From NCBI GenBank assembly GCA_003241055.1, contig QFOD01000014.1, forward strand, positions 60,826 through 124,825: DNA of 64,000 nt. The letters run 5' to 3'. Made by a program: the position numbers and the translations under genes. Position 1 is the first letter of the stretch; each line of letters begins with the position of its first letter. Below the pieces are notes generated by a model. It was given only the letters and a program-made list of their open reading frames with translations, was not told where the DNA came from and did no database searches. This stretch comes from Roseateles depolymerans. GTDB lineage: Bacteria; Pseudomonadota; Gammaproteobacteria; Burkholderiales; Burkholderiaceae_C. Shown one piece after another: positions 17,993 to 25,997 of the stretch.

Positions 17993-18870
17993 ACCTGATC
18001 ACCTGCATCGAACAACAGGCCGCCCGCTTGACCCAAGCGGGCGTGTTTTTTGGCCACGGCACCACCAACGCCTTTGACGAAGCCGCCTGGCTGGCGCTGT
18101 GGCGCCTGGGCCTGCCGCTGGACGCGCTGGACGAGCACGCCGAGCGCGCACTGAACGACGCCGAGGTCGCGCAGATCGCCACGCTGGTGGACGAGCGCAT
18201 CGCCACCCGCAAGCCCGCGGCCTACCTGACCGGCGAGGCCTGGCTGCAGGGCGTGCCCTTCACGGTGGACGAACGCGCCATCGTGCCGCGCAGCTTCATT
18301 GCCGAGCTGATCGCCGACGCCTCCATCGACCCCTGGCTCAGCGACCGCACGCAGCGCGTGCTGGACCTGTGCACCGGCAACGGCAGCCTGGCCGTGCTGG
18401 CCGCCATGGCCTGGCCCGAGGTGCAGGTGGACGCGCTGGACCTCAGCGCCGACGCGCTGGCCGTGGCGCGGCTCAATGTGGAGCGCCATGGGCTGACCGA
18501 GCGCATCCGCCTGCTGCAGGGCGACGGCCTGGCCGGCGCGCTCGCCCAGGGCGGCGGGCCCTACGACCTCATCCTCTGCAACCCGCCCTATGTGAACAGC
18601 GCCAGCATGGCGGCACTGCCGGCCGAGTACCGCGCCGAGCCCGAGCTGGCGCTGGCCGGCGGCAGCGACGGCATGGACTTCATCCGCACGCTGCTGGCCG
18701 CCGCGCCCGCCGCGCTGAGCGACGACGGCGTGCTGGTGCTGGAGATCGGCAACGAGCGCCCCTTCTTCGAGGCCGCGTTCCCGCAGCTGGCGGTCACCTG
18801 GATGCCTACCAGCTCGGGCGACGAGCAGGTGCTGCTGGTCACGCGTGACGCGCTGGAGCTGCCGCAATGA
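17989..18870 (+). CDS. prmB: Ribosomal protein uL3 N5-glutamine methyltransferase PrmB
   Basis: SAM-dependent methyltransferase of 293 residues modifying a glutamine of ribosomal protein uL3. The SAM motif is VLDLCTGNGSLAVLAA and the catalytic substrate motif is ILCNPPYVNSASM, as in the HemK/PrmB family. The PrmB type is favoured by the N-terminal region AYLTGEAWLQGVPFTVDERA. The start is best taken as TTG at 17989-17991, overlapping the pilU stop. Its own stop overlaps the ABC-F start, so three genes are coupled. Confidence 0.92.
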   Translation: MNLITCIEQQAARLTQAGVFFGHGTTNAFDEAAWLALWRLGLPLDALDEHAERALNDAEVAQIATLVDERIATRKPAAYLTGEAWLQGVPFTVDERAIVPRSFIAELIADASIDPWLSDRTQRVLDLCTGNGSLAVLAAMAWPEVQVDALDLSADALAVARLNVERHGLTERIRLLQGDGLAGALAQGGGPYDLILCNPPYVNSASMAALPAEYRAEPELALAGGSDGMDFIRTLLAAAPAALSDDGVLVLEIGNERPFFEAAFPQLAVTWMPTSSGDEQVLLVTRDALELPQ

Positions 18871-20834
18871 TCACGCTGCGCGATGTCACGCTGCGCCGCG
18901 GCACCAAGGTCGTGCTGGACGGCGCCAGCGCCACGCTGCAGCCGGGCGAGAAGATAGGCCTGGTGGGCCGCAACGGCGCCGGCAAGTCCAGTCTGTTCGC
19001 GCTGCTGACCGACCGTCTGCACAACGACCGCGGCGACGTGGAAGTGCCGCGCCACTGGCGCCGTGCCGAGGTCGCGCAGAACATGCCCGAGACTGAGGAC
19101 GGCGCCACCGACTTCGTGCTGCAGGGCGACCTGCCGCTGATGGCGGCCCAGGCCGCGCTGGCCGCGGCGGAAGCCGCCAATGACGGCCACGCGATGGCCG
19201 AGGCCCACGCGGCGCTGCAGGATGCCGGCGCGTTCGATGCCCCCTCGCGTGCGCAGACGCTGCTGATGGGTCTGGGCTTCAAGTCTGCGCAGCTGGATGC
19301 GCCGGTCAACAGCTTCTCGGGCGGCTGGCGCATGCGCCTGCAGCTGGCCCGCGCGCTGATGTGTCCGTCCGAACTGATGCTGCTGGACGAGCCCACCAAC
19401 CACCTGGACCTGGACGCCTTGGTGTGGCTGGAAGCCTGGCTGCAGCGCTACGAGGGCACGCTGATCGTCATCAGCCACGACCGCGAGTTCCTGGACGCGA
19501 TCACCAAGGTCACGCTGCATCTGGACGAAGGCAAACTGGTGCGCTACGGCGGCAACTACTCCAGCTTCGAGACCCAGCGCGCCGAGCGCATGGTGCTGCA
19601 ACAGGCCGCGTTCGAGAAGCAGCAGGAGAAGGTCGCCCACCTACAGAAGTTCATCGATCGCTTCAAGGCCAAGGCCAGCAAGGCCAAGCAGGCGCAGAGC
19701 CGCGTGAAGGCGCTGGAGCGCATGGAGAAGCTGGCGCCCGTGCTGGCGTCGGCCGACTTCAACTTCGAGTTCCGCGAGCCGCTGAACCTGCCCAACCCCA
19801 TGCTGATGTTCGACGATCTGTCTGCGGGCTACCGCACGGACGCGGGCGACAAGATCATCGTGCGCGGCGTGGACCGCTCGGTGCTGGCCGGCCAGCGCAT
19901 AGGCATCCTGGGCGCCAACGGCCAGGGCAAGTCCACGCTGGTCAAGACCATCGCCAAGGCCCAGGTACCCATGGCCGGCACCATGACCGAGGGCAAGGGC
20001 CTGTCCATAGGCTACTTCGCCCAGCAGGAGCTGGACGTGCTGCGCCTGGATGAGGGCCCACTCGAACACATGGTCAGGCTGGCCCGCGAGGTCGGCCCGC
20101 AGGGCCGCGAGCAGGAACTGCGCGACTTCCTGGGCCAGTTCCGCTTCACCGGCGACATGGTGGGCCAGGCGGTGGGCAGCCTGTCGGGCGGCGAAAAGGC
20201 CCGCCTGGTGCTGGCCATGCTGGTGTGGCAGCGCCCCAACCTGCTGCTGCTGGACGAACCCACCAACCATCTGGACCTGAACACCCGCGAGGCGCTGTCC
20301 CTGGCGCTCAACGAGTTCGAGGGCACGGTGATGCTGGTCAGCCACGACCGCGCGCTGCTGCGCGAGGTCTGCGACGAGTTCTGGCTGGTGGCCGACGGCG
20401 TGGTCAAGCCCTTCGACGGCGACCTGGACGACTACCAGCGCTGGCTGCTCGACCAGAGCAAGGAGGCCACCCGCGCCGCCAAGAAGCCGGCATCGGCGGC
20501 ACCTGCGGCAGCGCCTGTTGCCGCAGGTGCCGCCCCAGCCCCGACGGCACCGGCCACGCGCGAAGACCGCAAGACCGCAGGTCAGGCGCGCGCCCGCTTG
20601 TCGGAGCAGACCCGGCCGCTGCGCCGCGAGATGGAGCAGATCGACAAGCTGCTGGCCACCCTGGCAGGTGAACGCAGCGAACTGGAGGCCCAGCTCAATG
20701 CCGGCGCCAGCGCAGTCGCCATTGCGGAGATAGGCCGCCGCCTCAAGGCCATTGCCGACGAGCAGGAAGCCGCCGAGCTGCGCTGGCTGGAGCTGGGCGA
20801 ACAGATCGAGGCGCTGGGCGCCGCCGCCGGCTGA
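18867..20834 (+). CDS. ABC-F family ATPase, YheS-like
   Basis: Soluble protein of 655 residues with two ABC cassettes and no membrane helices. Cassette 1 has Walker A GRNGAGKSS and signature FSGGWRMRLQLARAL. Cassette 2 has Walker A GANGQGKST and signature LSGGEKARLVLAML. LLDEPTNHLDL is present in both. The inter-cassette linker is basic and helical (KFIDRFKAKASKAKQAQSR), and an Ala/Pro stretch leads to a C-terminal coiled coil (about 570-650). The family acts on ribosomes; the exact role is not defined by sequence. It is coupled to prmB by ATGA. Confidence 0.94.
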   Translation: MITLRDVTLRRGTKVVLDGASATLQPGEKIGLVGRNGAGKSSLFALLTDRLHNDRGDVEVPRHWRRAEVAQNMPETEDGATDFVLQGDLPLMAAQAALAAAEAANDGHAMAEAHAALQDAGAFDAPSRAQTLLMGLGFKSAQLDAPVNSFSGGWRMRLQLARALMCPSELMLLDEPTNHLDLDALVWLEAWLQRYEGTLIVISHDREFLDAITKVTLHLDEGKLVRYGGNYSSFETQRAERMVLQQAAFEKQQEKVAHLQKFIDRFKAKASKAKQAQSRVKALERMEKLAPVLASADFNFEFREPLNLPNPMLMFDDLSAGYRTDAGDKIIVRGVDRSVLAGQRIGILGANGQGKSTLVKTIAKAQVPMAGTMTEGKGLSIGYFAQQELDVLRLDEGPLEHMVRLAREVGPQGREQELRDFLGQFRFTGDMVGQAVGSLSGGEKARLVLAMLVWQRPNLLLLDEPTNHLDLNTREALSLALNEFEGTVMLVSHDRALLREVCDEFWLVADGVVKPFDGDLDDYQRWLLDQSKEATRAAKKPASAAPAAAPVAAGAAPAPTAPATREDRKTAGQARARLSEQTRPLRREMEQIDKLLATLAGERSELEAQLNAGASAVAIAEIGRRLKAIADEQEAAELRWLELGEQIEALGAAAG

Positions 20835-20855
20835 GCGGCGCACCGCAATGCGGCG

Positions 20856-21215
20856 TCAGCTCGCCAGCACGGCGGCCAGCGCCAGCGCGCCCGGCAGCGC
20901 CTGAACGTACAGGATCTTGCGCGAAGCCGTGGCCGCGCCGAACACGCCAGCCACCACCACGCAGCCCAGGAAGAAAACCAGCCAGGGCCTGCCCGCTGCG
21001 CCGCCCTGGATCAGCCCCCATGCCAGGCCAGCCACCAGGAAGCCGTTGTAAAGCCCCTGGTTGGCAGCCAAGGCCTTGCTCCGTTCGGCAAAGTCCCGAT
21101 CCAGCCCGAAGGCCTTGCGGCCCAGCGGCTTGGTCCAGAAAAACATCTCGAGCACCAGGAAGTAAAGGTGCAGCAGCGCCACCAGGGCGCTCAGCACGAC
21201 AGCCAGCGTCTGCAT
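20856..21215 (-). CDS. DUF1304 family small membrane protein
   Basis: Protein of 119 residues with four predicted membrane helices. Family markers are LHLYFLVLEMFFWTKPLGRK, the Phe-Gly-Leu segment and NQGLYNGFLVAGLAW. The function of the family is unknown. It is often found near stress and redox genes, which matches the neighbouring ohrR-ohr pair. It converges on the ABC-F gene with a 21-bp gap. Confidence 0.85.
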   Translation of the reverse strand: MQTLAVVLSALVALLHLYFLVLEMFFWTKPLGRKAFGLDRDFAERSKALAANQGLYNGFLVAGLAWGLIQGGAAGRPWLVFFLGCVVVAGVFGAATASRKILYVQALPGALALAAVLAS

Positions 21216-21308
21216 CTGGATTCAGTAGAAGTTGCGAGGTCGCGCATGCTCGCAGATCCGGCCCCGTGCAACTGTCTCGTTCAAGACCATTTTTGCAAAA
21301 TGGATTGA

Positions 21309-21335
21309 GCAATTTATTTGCACGCAATTCAATTG
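21309..21335. promoter_or_regulatory. Candidate OhrR operator, two AT-rich dyads
   Basis: GCAA-TTTAT-TTGC (21309-21321) is followed directly by CAATT-C-AATTG (21325-21335). Both lie just upstream of ohrR in an otherwise GC-rich region. OhrR proteins bind AATT-rich palindromes of this kind, so autoregulation is likely. A separate site before ohr was not seen. Confidence 0.45.
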
Positions 21336-21347
21336 ACGTCTACATTA

Positions 21348-21836
21348 ATGCCCATGGACACCGCCGACAACATCACCACCGCCGCCGATCCCCGCGAGCA
21401 ATGGCTGTTGCTCGACCGTCAGCTGTGCTTTGCGCTGTACTCCAGCTCGTTGGCCATGACCAAGCTCTACAAGCCGCTACTGGCGCCGCTGGGCCTGACC
21501 TATCCGCAATACCTGGCGATGCTGGTGCTGTGGGAAAAGGACGGCATCAGCGTGAGCCAGCTGGGCGACAGGCTGTGCCTGGACAGCGGCACACTGACGC
21601 CGCTGCTCAAGCGGCTCGCGCAGTCCGGTCTGGTGCAGCGCCACCGTGCCAGCGACGACGAACGTCGGGTGGATCTCTATCTGACCGACGCGGGGCGTGA
21701 ACTGCGCAATCAGGCCCTGGATATCCCCGGGCAGCTGGCTGAGGCCAGCAGTTGCTCGATCGACGAACTGAGCGCGCTGACGCAGCAATTGCAGACGTTA
21801 CGCGATCACCTGAGTGCTGCAACAAAAGCAGCATGA
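21348..21836 (+). CDS. ohrR: MarR family organic hydroperoxide sensor OhrR
   Basis: Winged-helix repressor of about 162 residues. The redox Cys is in place near the N-terminus (C27 in DRQLCFALYSSS, counting from the ATG at 21348). A second Cys sits near the C-terminus (ASSCSID), the two-Cys arrangement known from Xanthomonas OhrR. The DNA-binding helix is LGDRLCLDSGTLTPLLKRL and the wing is RASDDERRVDLYLT. ATG codons at 21348 and 21354 are both possible starts. ohr lies 44 bp downstream in the same direction. Confidence 0.92.
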   Translation: MPMDTADNITTAADPREQWLLLDRQLCFALYSSSLAMTKLYKPLLAPLGLTYPQYLAMLVLWEKDGISVSQLGDRLCLDSGTLTPLLKRLAQSGLVQRHRASDDERRVDLYLTDAGRELRNQALDIPGQLAEASSCSIDELSALTQQLQTLRDHLSAATKAA

Positions 21837-21880
21837 ATCCTCGTTAGTGTTCTGACCGTCAACCCCTGAAGGAGCCCACC

Positions 21881-22315
21881 ATGGCCATCGAGAAAGCCCT
21901 CTACACCGCCACCGCCACCGCCACCGGCGGCCGCACCGGTACCGCCAAGTCTTCCGACGGCGTGCTGGACATCGCACTGAGCACCCCCAAGGAACTGGGT
22001 GGCGCCGGCGGCAACGGCACCAACCCCGAGCAACTGTTTGCTGCTGGCTACTCGGCCTGCTTCATCGGCGCGATGAAGGCCGTGTCGGCCCGCAACAAGC
22101 AGGTGCTGCCCGCCGAAGTTTCCATCACGACCGACGTGGCCATTGGCCCCCACGCCAACAAGCCGGGCGCCTTCGGCATCCAGGTCGCGATGAAGATCTC
22201 CGTGCCCAGCATGGACCGCGCCGCGCTGGAGAAGCTGGTGGCCGAGGCTCACGAAGTCTGCCCCTACTCCAACGCCACCCGTGGCAACGTCGACGTCACG
22301 CTGACTGTCGTCTGA
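21881..22315 (+). CDS. ohr: Organic hydroperoxide resistance protein Ohr
   Basis: Thiol peroxidase of the OsmC/Ohr family (144 residues) that reduces organic and fatty-acid peroxides. Both catalytic cysteines are present: C60 in GYSACFIGAM and C127 in HEVCPYSNAT. The N-terminal start MAIEKALYTATATATGGRTG and the segment NPEQLFAAGYS are typical of Ohr rather than OsmC. An AAGGAG ribosome site precedes the ATG. It is likely repressed by OhrR. Confidence 0.97.
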   Translation: MAIEKALYTATATATGGRTGTAKSSDGVLDIALSTPKELGGAGGNGTNPEQLFAAGYSACFIGAMKAVSARNKQVLPAEVSITTDVAIGPHANKPGAFGIQVAMKISVPSMDRAALEKLVAEAHEVCPYSNATRGNVDVTLTVV

Positions 22316-22383
22316 GCACGCGCCTTTGGCGACGGACGGCTGCCGCGGCTGGACATCCAGAGGCGGCAGCACGCACCCAACGC

Positions 22384-22418
22384 AACGCGGAACCCGACCG
22401 GATTCCGCGTTTTGCTTT
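22384..22418. terminator. Rho-independent terminator after ohr
   Basis: Nine-bp perfect stem AACGCGGAA (22384-22392)/TTCCGCGTT (22403-22411) with a 10-nt loop, followed by TTGCTTTGC. It lies between ohr and the convergent asparaginase gene and can serve ohr. Confidence 0.8.
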
Positions 22419-22427
22419 GCTGCCGCG

Positions 22428-23369
<942 letters not shown>

Positions 23370-23373
23370 ATTC

Positions 23374-23408
23374 CTGGATAAAAATACATGTGCTGGATGA
23401 ACGTCCAG
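23374..23408. promoter_or_regulatory. LexA binding sites in the asparaginase-lexA gap
   Basis: CTGGATGAACGTCCAG (23393-23408) is a perfect CTG-N10-CAG site with symmetric CTGG/CCAG ends. A second site at 23374-23389 fits CTG-N10-CAT with one mismatch. Their place, 37-70 bp before lexA, fits autorepression. The first site also overlaps the region where the asparaginase promoter should lie. Confidence 0.75.
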
Positions 23409-23444
23409 TAACCCTATCGCTCAGCGAACCCCCAAAGGCCGCCC

Positions 23445-24116
23445 GTGCAAGACCGCCCCAAGCTTACCCCCCGGCAACAACAGATCTTCGACCTGGTTCG
23501 CCTGGCCATCGAACGCACCGGTGCGCCGCCGACGCGCGCCGAGATTGCCGAACAACTGGGTTTTCGCTCGGCAAACGCCGCCGAAGAGCATCTGCAGGCC
23601 CTGGCCCGCAAAGGCATGCTGGAGTTGGTTGGGGGCACCTCCCGCGGGATCCGCCTCAAGACGGACGCGCTGCGCGCCCTCAACCAGGCTCGGCAGGCCA
23701 CGCTTCCTCTCGCCAGCCTCGCGCAGTTGACGCTGCCACTGATCGGCCGCGTGGCCGCTGGCGCCCCCATCCTCGCCCAGGAGCACGTAGAGCAAACCTA
23801 CGCGGTCGAACCCAGCCTGTTTGCCAAGCGCCCCGATTACCTGCTCAAGGTCAAGGGCATGAGCATGAAGGACGTCGGCATCATGGACGGTGACCTGTTG
23901 GCCGTTCAAACCGCCAAGGAGGCCCGCAACGGCCAGATCGTCGTGGCCCGATTGGGCGACGAAGTCACCGTCAAGCGTTTCCAACGCGAGGGCAGCGTCA
24001 TTCAGTTGCTGGCAGAAAACCCAGATTTTGCGCCCATCATCGTGCGCCCCGACGATGAGCCCTTCGCCATCGAGGGCCTGGCGGTGGGCTTGATTCGTTC
24101 GGCCGGCTTCAACTGA
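23445..24116 (+). CDS. lexA: SOS repressor LexA
   Basis: Repressor-protease of 223 residues. The winged helix is at 1-65 (PPTRAEIAEQLGFRSANAAE), the self-cleavage site Ala105-Gly106 is in GRVAAGAPI, and the catalytic dyad is Ser140 (KGMSMKDVGIMDGD) and Lys177 (DEVTVKRF). All positions fit E. coli LexA with a 21-residue offset. The start is GTG at 23445-23447. It is the last chromosomal gene before the prophage. Confidence 0.97.
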   Translation: MQDRPKLTPRQQQIFDLVRLAIERTGAPPTRAEIAEQLGFRSANAAEEHLQALARKGMLELVGGTSRGIRLKTDALRALNQARQATLPLASLAQLTLPLIGRVAAGAPILAQEHVEQTYAVEPSLFAKRPDYLLKVKGMSMKDVGIMDGDLLAVQTAKEARNGQIVVARLGDEVTVKRFQREGSVIQLLAENPDFAPIIVRPDDEPFAIEGLAVGLIRSAGFN

Positions 24117-24228
24117 AGCCGGGGTAGGCCTCCACTGGTACTGGGGCCACATCGCATCGCCTTGTGCCCCCAACAGTGACCCCAGCGGAATCCGGATTCA
24201 AGTGGCCACCACTTGTCCTATGCGCAAG

Positions 24229-24263
24229 AAAAAAGGCGCTAAGTGATTGATTCACCTAGCGCC
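24229..24263 (-). terminator. Original ssrA terminator, separated from ssrA by the prophage
   Basis: Reading leftward, stem GGCGCTA (24263-24257)/TAGCGCC (24241-24235), extended by a 4-bp inner stem, is followed by six T residues (24234-24229). It lies 34 bp beyond the copy of the tmRNA 3' end kept at attL, so it was the natural ssrA terminator before phage insertion. It may also act rightward after lexA, where CTCGGTCTTTT follows the stem. Confidence 0.8.
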
Positions 24264-24296
24264 CTCGGTCTTTTGCGGTCCTTGTCGGACCCTTGA

Positions 24297-24329
24297 ATGG
24301 TGGAGCCGGGGGGAATTGAACCCTCGTCC
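24297..24329. other. attL core, copy of the ssrA 3' end
   Basis: 27 bp are identical to attR. The match then continues for five bases (CGTCC) after a single T/C difference at 24324, where the phage strand carries T. The repeat covers the T-arm and acceptor 3' strand of tmRNA including CCA. Confidence 0.9.
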
Positions 24330-24361
24330 AGCCCTGTATTCATGCGGCTTGCAGCGCGCGC

Positions 24362-24381
24362 GTGTGATTTGCGTGTGAATT
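24362..24381. promoter_or_regulatory. Putative integrase arm-type sites, left
   Basis: Direct repeats GTGTGATTT (24362-24370) and GTGTGAATT (24373-24381) are spaced 11 bp apart, starting 38 bp inside attL. The same motif occurs three times beside attR, which is the expected layout for arm sites of a lambda-type tyrosine integrase. Confidence 0.6.
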
Positions 24382-24404
24382 GCGGCGCCGCCGGCGCCCT
24401 GCAC

Positions 24405-24509
24405 CTGGTCGACGGCCGCCTGGTCCACGCTGGCCAGCTCGGCAGCCGCTAAGCCCACGTCGACCAGCTCGACGGCCGCGAGGTCGACGCCGGCCAGCTC
24501 GACGGCCGC
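24405..24509. repeat. Tandem 15-bp repeat block, possible pentapeptide-repeat gene remnant
   Basis: Seven consecutive degenerate 15-bp units; units 5 and 7 are identical (CAGCTCGACGGCCGC) with a 30-bp higher-order period. Read leftward, the units encode five-residue repeats of the type V(D/E)LA(A/G), the signature of pentapeptide-repeat proteins. No start or full gene could be supported around it. Confidence 0.6.
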
Positions 24510-24802
24510 CAACTCCCCAAAGAAAAAGCGCCGGCCACGATGGTGGCCAGCGCTGTTAAAGGCCGTCTATTCCAGGGAGGGAAGAAACGCTTGATCGCGG
24601 ACGGCCTGGGCGAATGCTACCCGCTCGGTGACTGGCACAGCCTCAGAGATCACCCCAACCCGCGTGGGTGGCCACGCTCCGATGCGGCCGCGGGAACGTC
24701 GAGAGGCGCCGGCGTCCGATTTCAATTCTTTCCGGCCGATATGTAACAGCCCCCAGGGCCTGGCCAGGCCTGCAAGGGTGCCCGCCGCCAAAATTGGAAG
24801 GC

Positions 24803-25102
24803 CCTCGGGAACTTCCTAACCTTCCTAACCTGTTCCGGCGAAGCGGCAAAAATCGCAATCGGGACAACGGTTTACAGCAACAGTGCAAACCTAACTTTTT
24901 CCTAATCTGAACTGAACTTGATTAGGAAACTAGAACCTAATTTGGGTCCTAGAAAAACTCGTTTCAAATCAACGACTTACGGAAATATTAGGAAAATGGT
25001 TAGGAAAGATTAGGGAGTGAACCTAACCAAATTTCCCTTTTGGCGACAAAGACTTAGGTCCATTTTTCGGACCAGGTTCAGAAAGTTAGGAAGTTCCCGA
25101 GG
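24803..25102. repeat. 300-bp inverted-repeat element with TTAGGAA iterons (candidate origin or partition site)
   Basis: The ends (24803-24837 and 25068-25102) are inverted copies matching at 31 of 35 positions, the outer 18 bp perfectly. Inside is AT-rich sequence unlike its GC-rich surroundings. Exact TTAGGAA/TTCCTAA heptamers occur at 24813, 24822, 24899, 24922, 24988, 25000 and 25086. Further CCTAA/TTAGG pentamers lie at 24890, 24936, 25010, 25022 and 25054. Nested dyads are TTTCCTAATC/GATTAGGAAA (24898-24929), an imperfect CTAG palindrome (24930-24952), GGTTAGG/CCTAACC (24998-25028) and GGTCC/GGACC (25057-25073). No gene fits. The structure is certain; its function is inferred. Confidence 0.85.
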
Positions 25103-25295
25103 CACTTCCGCGAACGACACCAGCAGGCAGTGGCATTGCGGCTCACCAGCTCGCCCACCAGAGCCTCGTCATGGCCGCAAAAGGCCGTCAAAAGCCGACA
25201 GCCCTGCACCCCGTCGAAACGGCCCGCCAGGCCGCACCAGGCCTTGCGACGCGCCCTCCCGACAGCACCGTCAAATGCGGTCCATTTAGCCCGCG

Positions 25296-25314
25296 GGCGG
25301 GGCGGGGTCCCGAG
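25296..25314. other. Candidate cos site
   Basis: GGCGGGGCGGGG at 25296-25307 matches 11 of the 12 bases of the P2 cohesive end as I remember it (GGCGAGGCGGGG). It lies at the packaging end of the genome, upstream of the Q/P genes, where a P2-like phage must be cut. Only the motif and position support it, and the surrounding sequence is G-rich, so chance is possible. Confidence 0.35.
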
Positions 25315-25541
25315 CGCGCGCCGTGGGGTTTCATCGCCCTGCCGGGGTGCCGGCGCCACCGGGCGGCCCCGCCCGGGTCGCGGGGCCGGCCCGCCCCGGC
25401 CGCAGCCAGGCCCGCCCAGGGCCGCTGGCGGGGCGCGACCGAGGTCGCCAAGGGGGCGGACACCCCGGCGCCCTCGCGCGCTCCTAGGGCATCTGATCGC
25501 GTCGGTGCCCGGCCATCACGCGTTGACCAGGCCGGAATGAA

Positions 25542-25568
25542 GAAGGGGCGCCACATGGGCGCCCCTTC
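25542..25568. terminator. Strong hairpin, probable terminator of a lost leftward gene
   Basis: Perfect 11-bp stem GAAGGGGCGCC (25542-25552)/GGCGCCCCTTC (25558-25568) with a 5-nt loop. Read leftward it ends in TTC-TTCATT, a weak T-rich tail. It sits 15 bp past the stop of a short leftward frame (25584-25622) ending RLMRLIVSHPELAS. Confidence 0.5.
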
Positions 25569-25583
25569 AGGGTTTCGGGTGGA

Positions 25584-25661
25584 TCAGCTGGCCAGCTCGG
25601 GATGGCTGACGATCAGCCGCATGAGGCGACGCGTTGAGCCCTGCAGCAGTTGACCGTTATC
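25584..25661 (-). pseudogene. Possible C-terminal gene remnant cut by the higBA promoter
   Basis: A leftward frame of 26 codons ends ...GSTRRLMRLIVSHPELAS before TGA at 25584-25586 and is followed by a good hairpin. The sequence resembles the very C-terminus of a DnaG-type or other helical DNA-binding protein. The frame is closed upstream by a stop within the higB operator, as if higBA had replaced the rest. This is short and could be chance. Confidence 0.25.
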
Positions 25662-25678
25662 CGGTTAACGGATAACAT
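25650..25678 (+). promoter_or_regulatory. higBA promoter overlapped by a palindromic operator
   Basis: TTGACC (25650-25655), a 17-bp spacer and TAACAT (25673-25678) make a near-consensus sigma-70 promoter. The spacer and -10 box contain the dyad GTTATCC-N7-GGATAAC (25656-25676). This is a typical arrangement for repression by the HigA antitoxin. Transcription would begin close to the higB ATG at 25686, giving a leaderless message. Confidence 0.7.
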
Positions 25679-25685
25679 GCAGCGC

Positions 25686-25955
25686 ATGCCGATTCAATCC
25701 TTTGCCTGCGCTGACACACAAGCCCTGTTCACGACGGGCAAGAGTGCTCGGTTCGCCAACATCAAGAAGGTGGCCGAGCGCAAACTGGCCCAGCTCGACG
25801 CGGCGCCATCGCTGAACTTCATGAAGGCGCCTCCCGGCAACGACCTCAAGGAATACGACGGCGCCTGGCATGTGCGGATCAACGACCAGTGGCGGCTGAC
25901 CTTCAAGTGGGGCGACAGCGGCCCCTACGACGTGAAGATCGAAGACCCACATTGA
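25686..25955 (+). CDS. higB: HigB-type toxin (RelE/HigB family)
   Basis: Protein of 89 residues starting MPIQSFACADTQALFTTGKS. It matches host-inhibition HigB toxins, which cut mRNA on the ribosome. Family markers are the Lys-rich segment KKVAERKLAQLDAA, the DLKEYDGAWHVRINDQWRLTF core and the acidic C-terminal YDVKIEDPH. An upstream in-frame ATG at 25677 lies in the -10 box and is unlikely to be used. It is followed by higA, the usual toxin-first order of this family. It probably stabilises the prophage. Confidence 0.93.
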   Translation: MPIQSFACADTQALFTTGKSARFANIKKVAERKLAQLDAAPSLNFMKAPPGNDLKEYDGAWHVRINDQWRLTFKWGDSGPYDVKIEDPH

Positions 25956-25997
25956 ACCCGGGGCGAGCAGCCCTTTTCTGACGCAATGGAGTGCATC

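Larger units (their letters stand above)
24330..25649. other. Gene-poor packaging-end region of the prophage
   Basis: No convincing gene was found in these 1.3 kb. From left to right it holds two integrase-arm-like repeats, a 15-bp tandem repeat block, a 300-bp AT-rich inverted-repeat element, and a very GC-rich stretch with a cos-like sequence. A hairpin behind a possible gene remnant follows. The open frames that exist have no start signals and strongly biased composition. Confidence 0.6.

Noticed and set aside
24405..24509. CRISPR array
   Set aside because: Units are contiguous 15-mers without spacers and no cas genes are present.
24252..24512. Leftward 86-codon frame crossing attL with pentapeptide-like start
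   Set aside because: Its second half is simply translation through the tmRNA 3' end and the terminator, and it has no ribosome site; only the repeat block is reported.
24540..24791. Opposing short frames between the tandem repeats and the 300-bp element
   Set aside because: Frames on both strands look equally good, none has start signals, and no family is recognised.
24803..25102. Retron or transposon reading of the 300-bp element
   Set aside because: No reverse transcriptase or transposase in the prophage, and no target-site duplication could be seen at its ends; kept as an unassigned structured element.
25171..25653. Rightward 160-codon frame in the GC-rich cos region
   Set aside because: Composition is dominated by Pro/Arg/Ala from GC bias, there is no ribosome site or recognisable domain, and it runs into the higB promoter.
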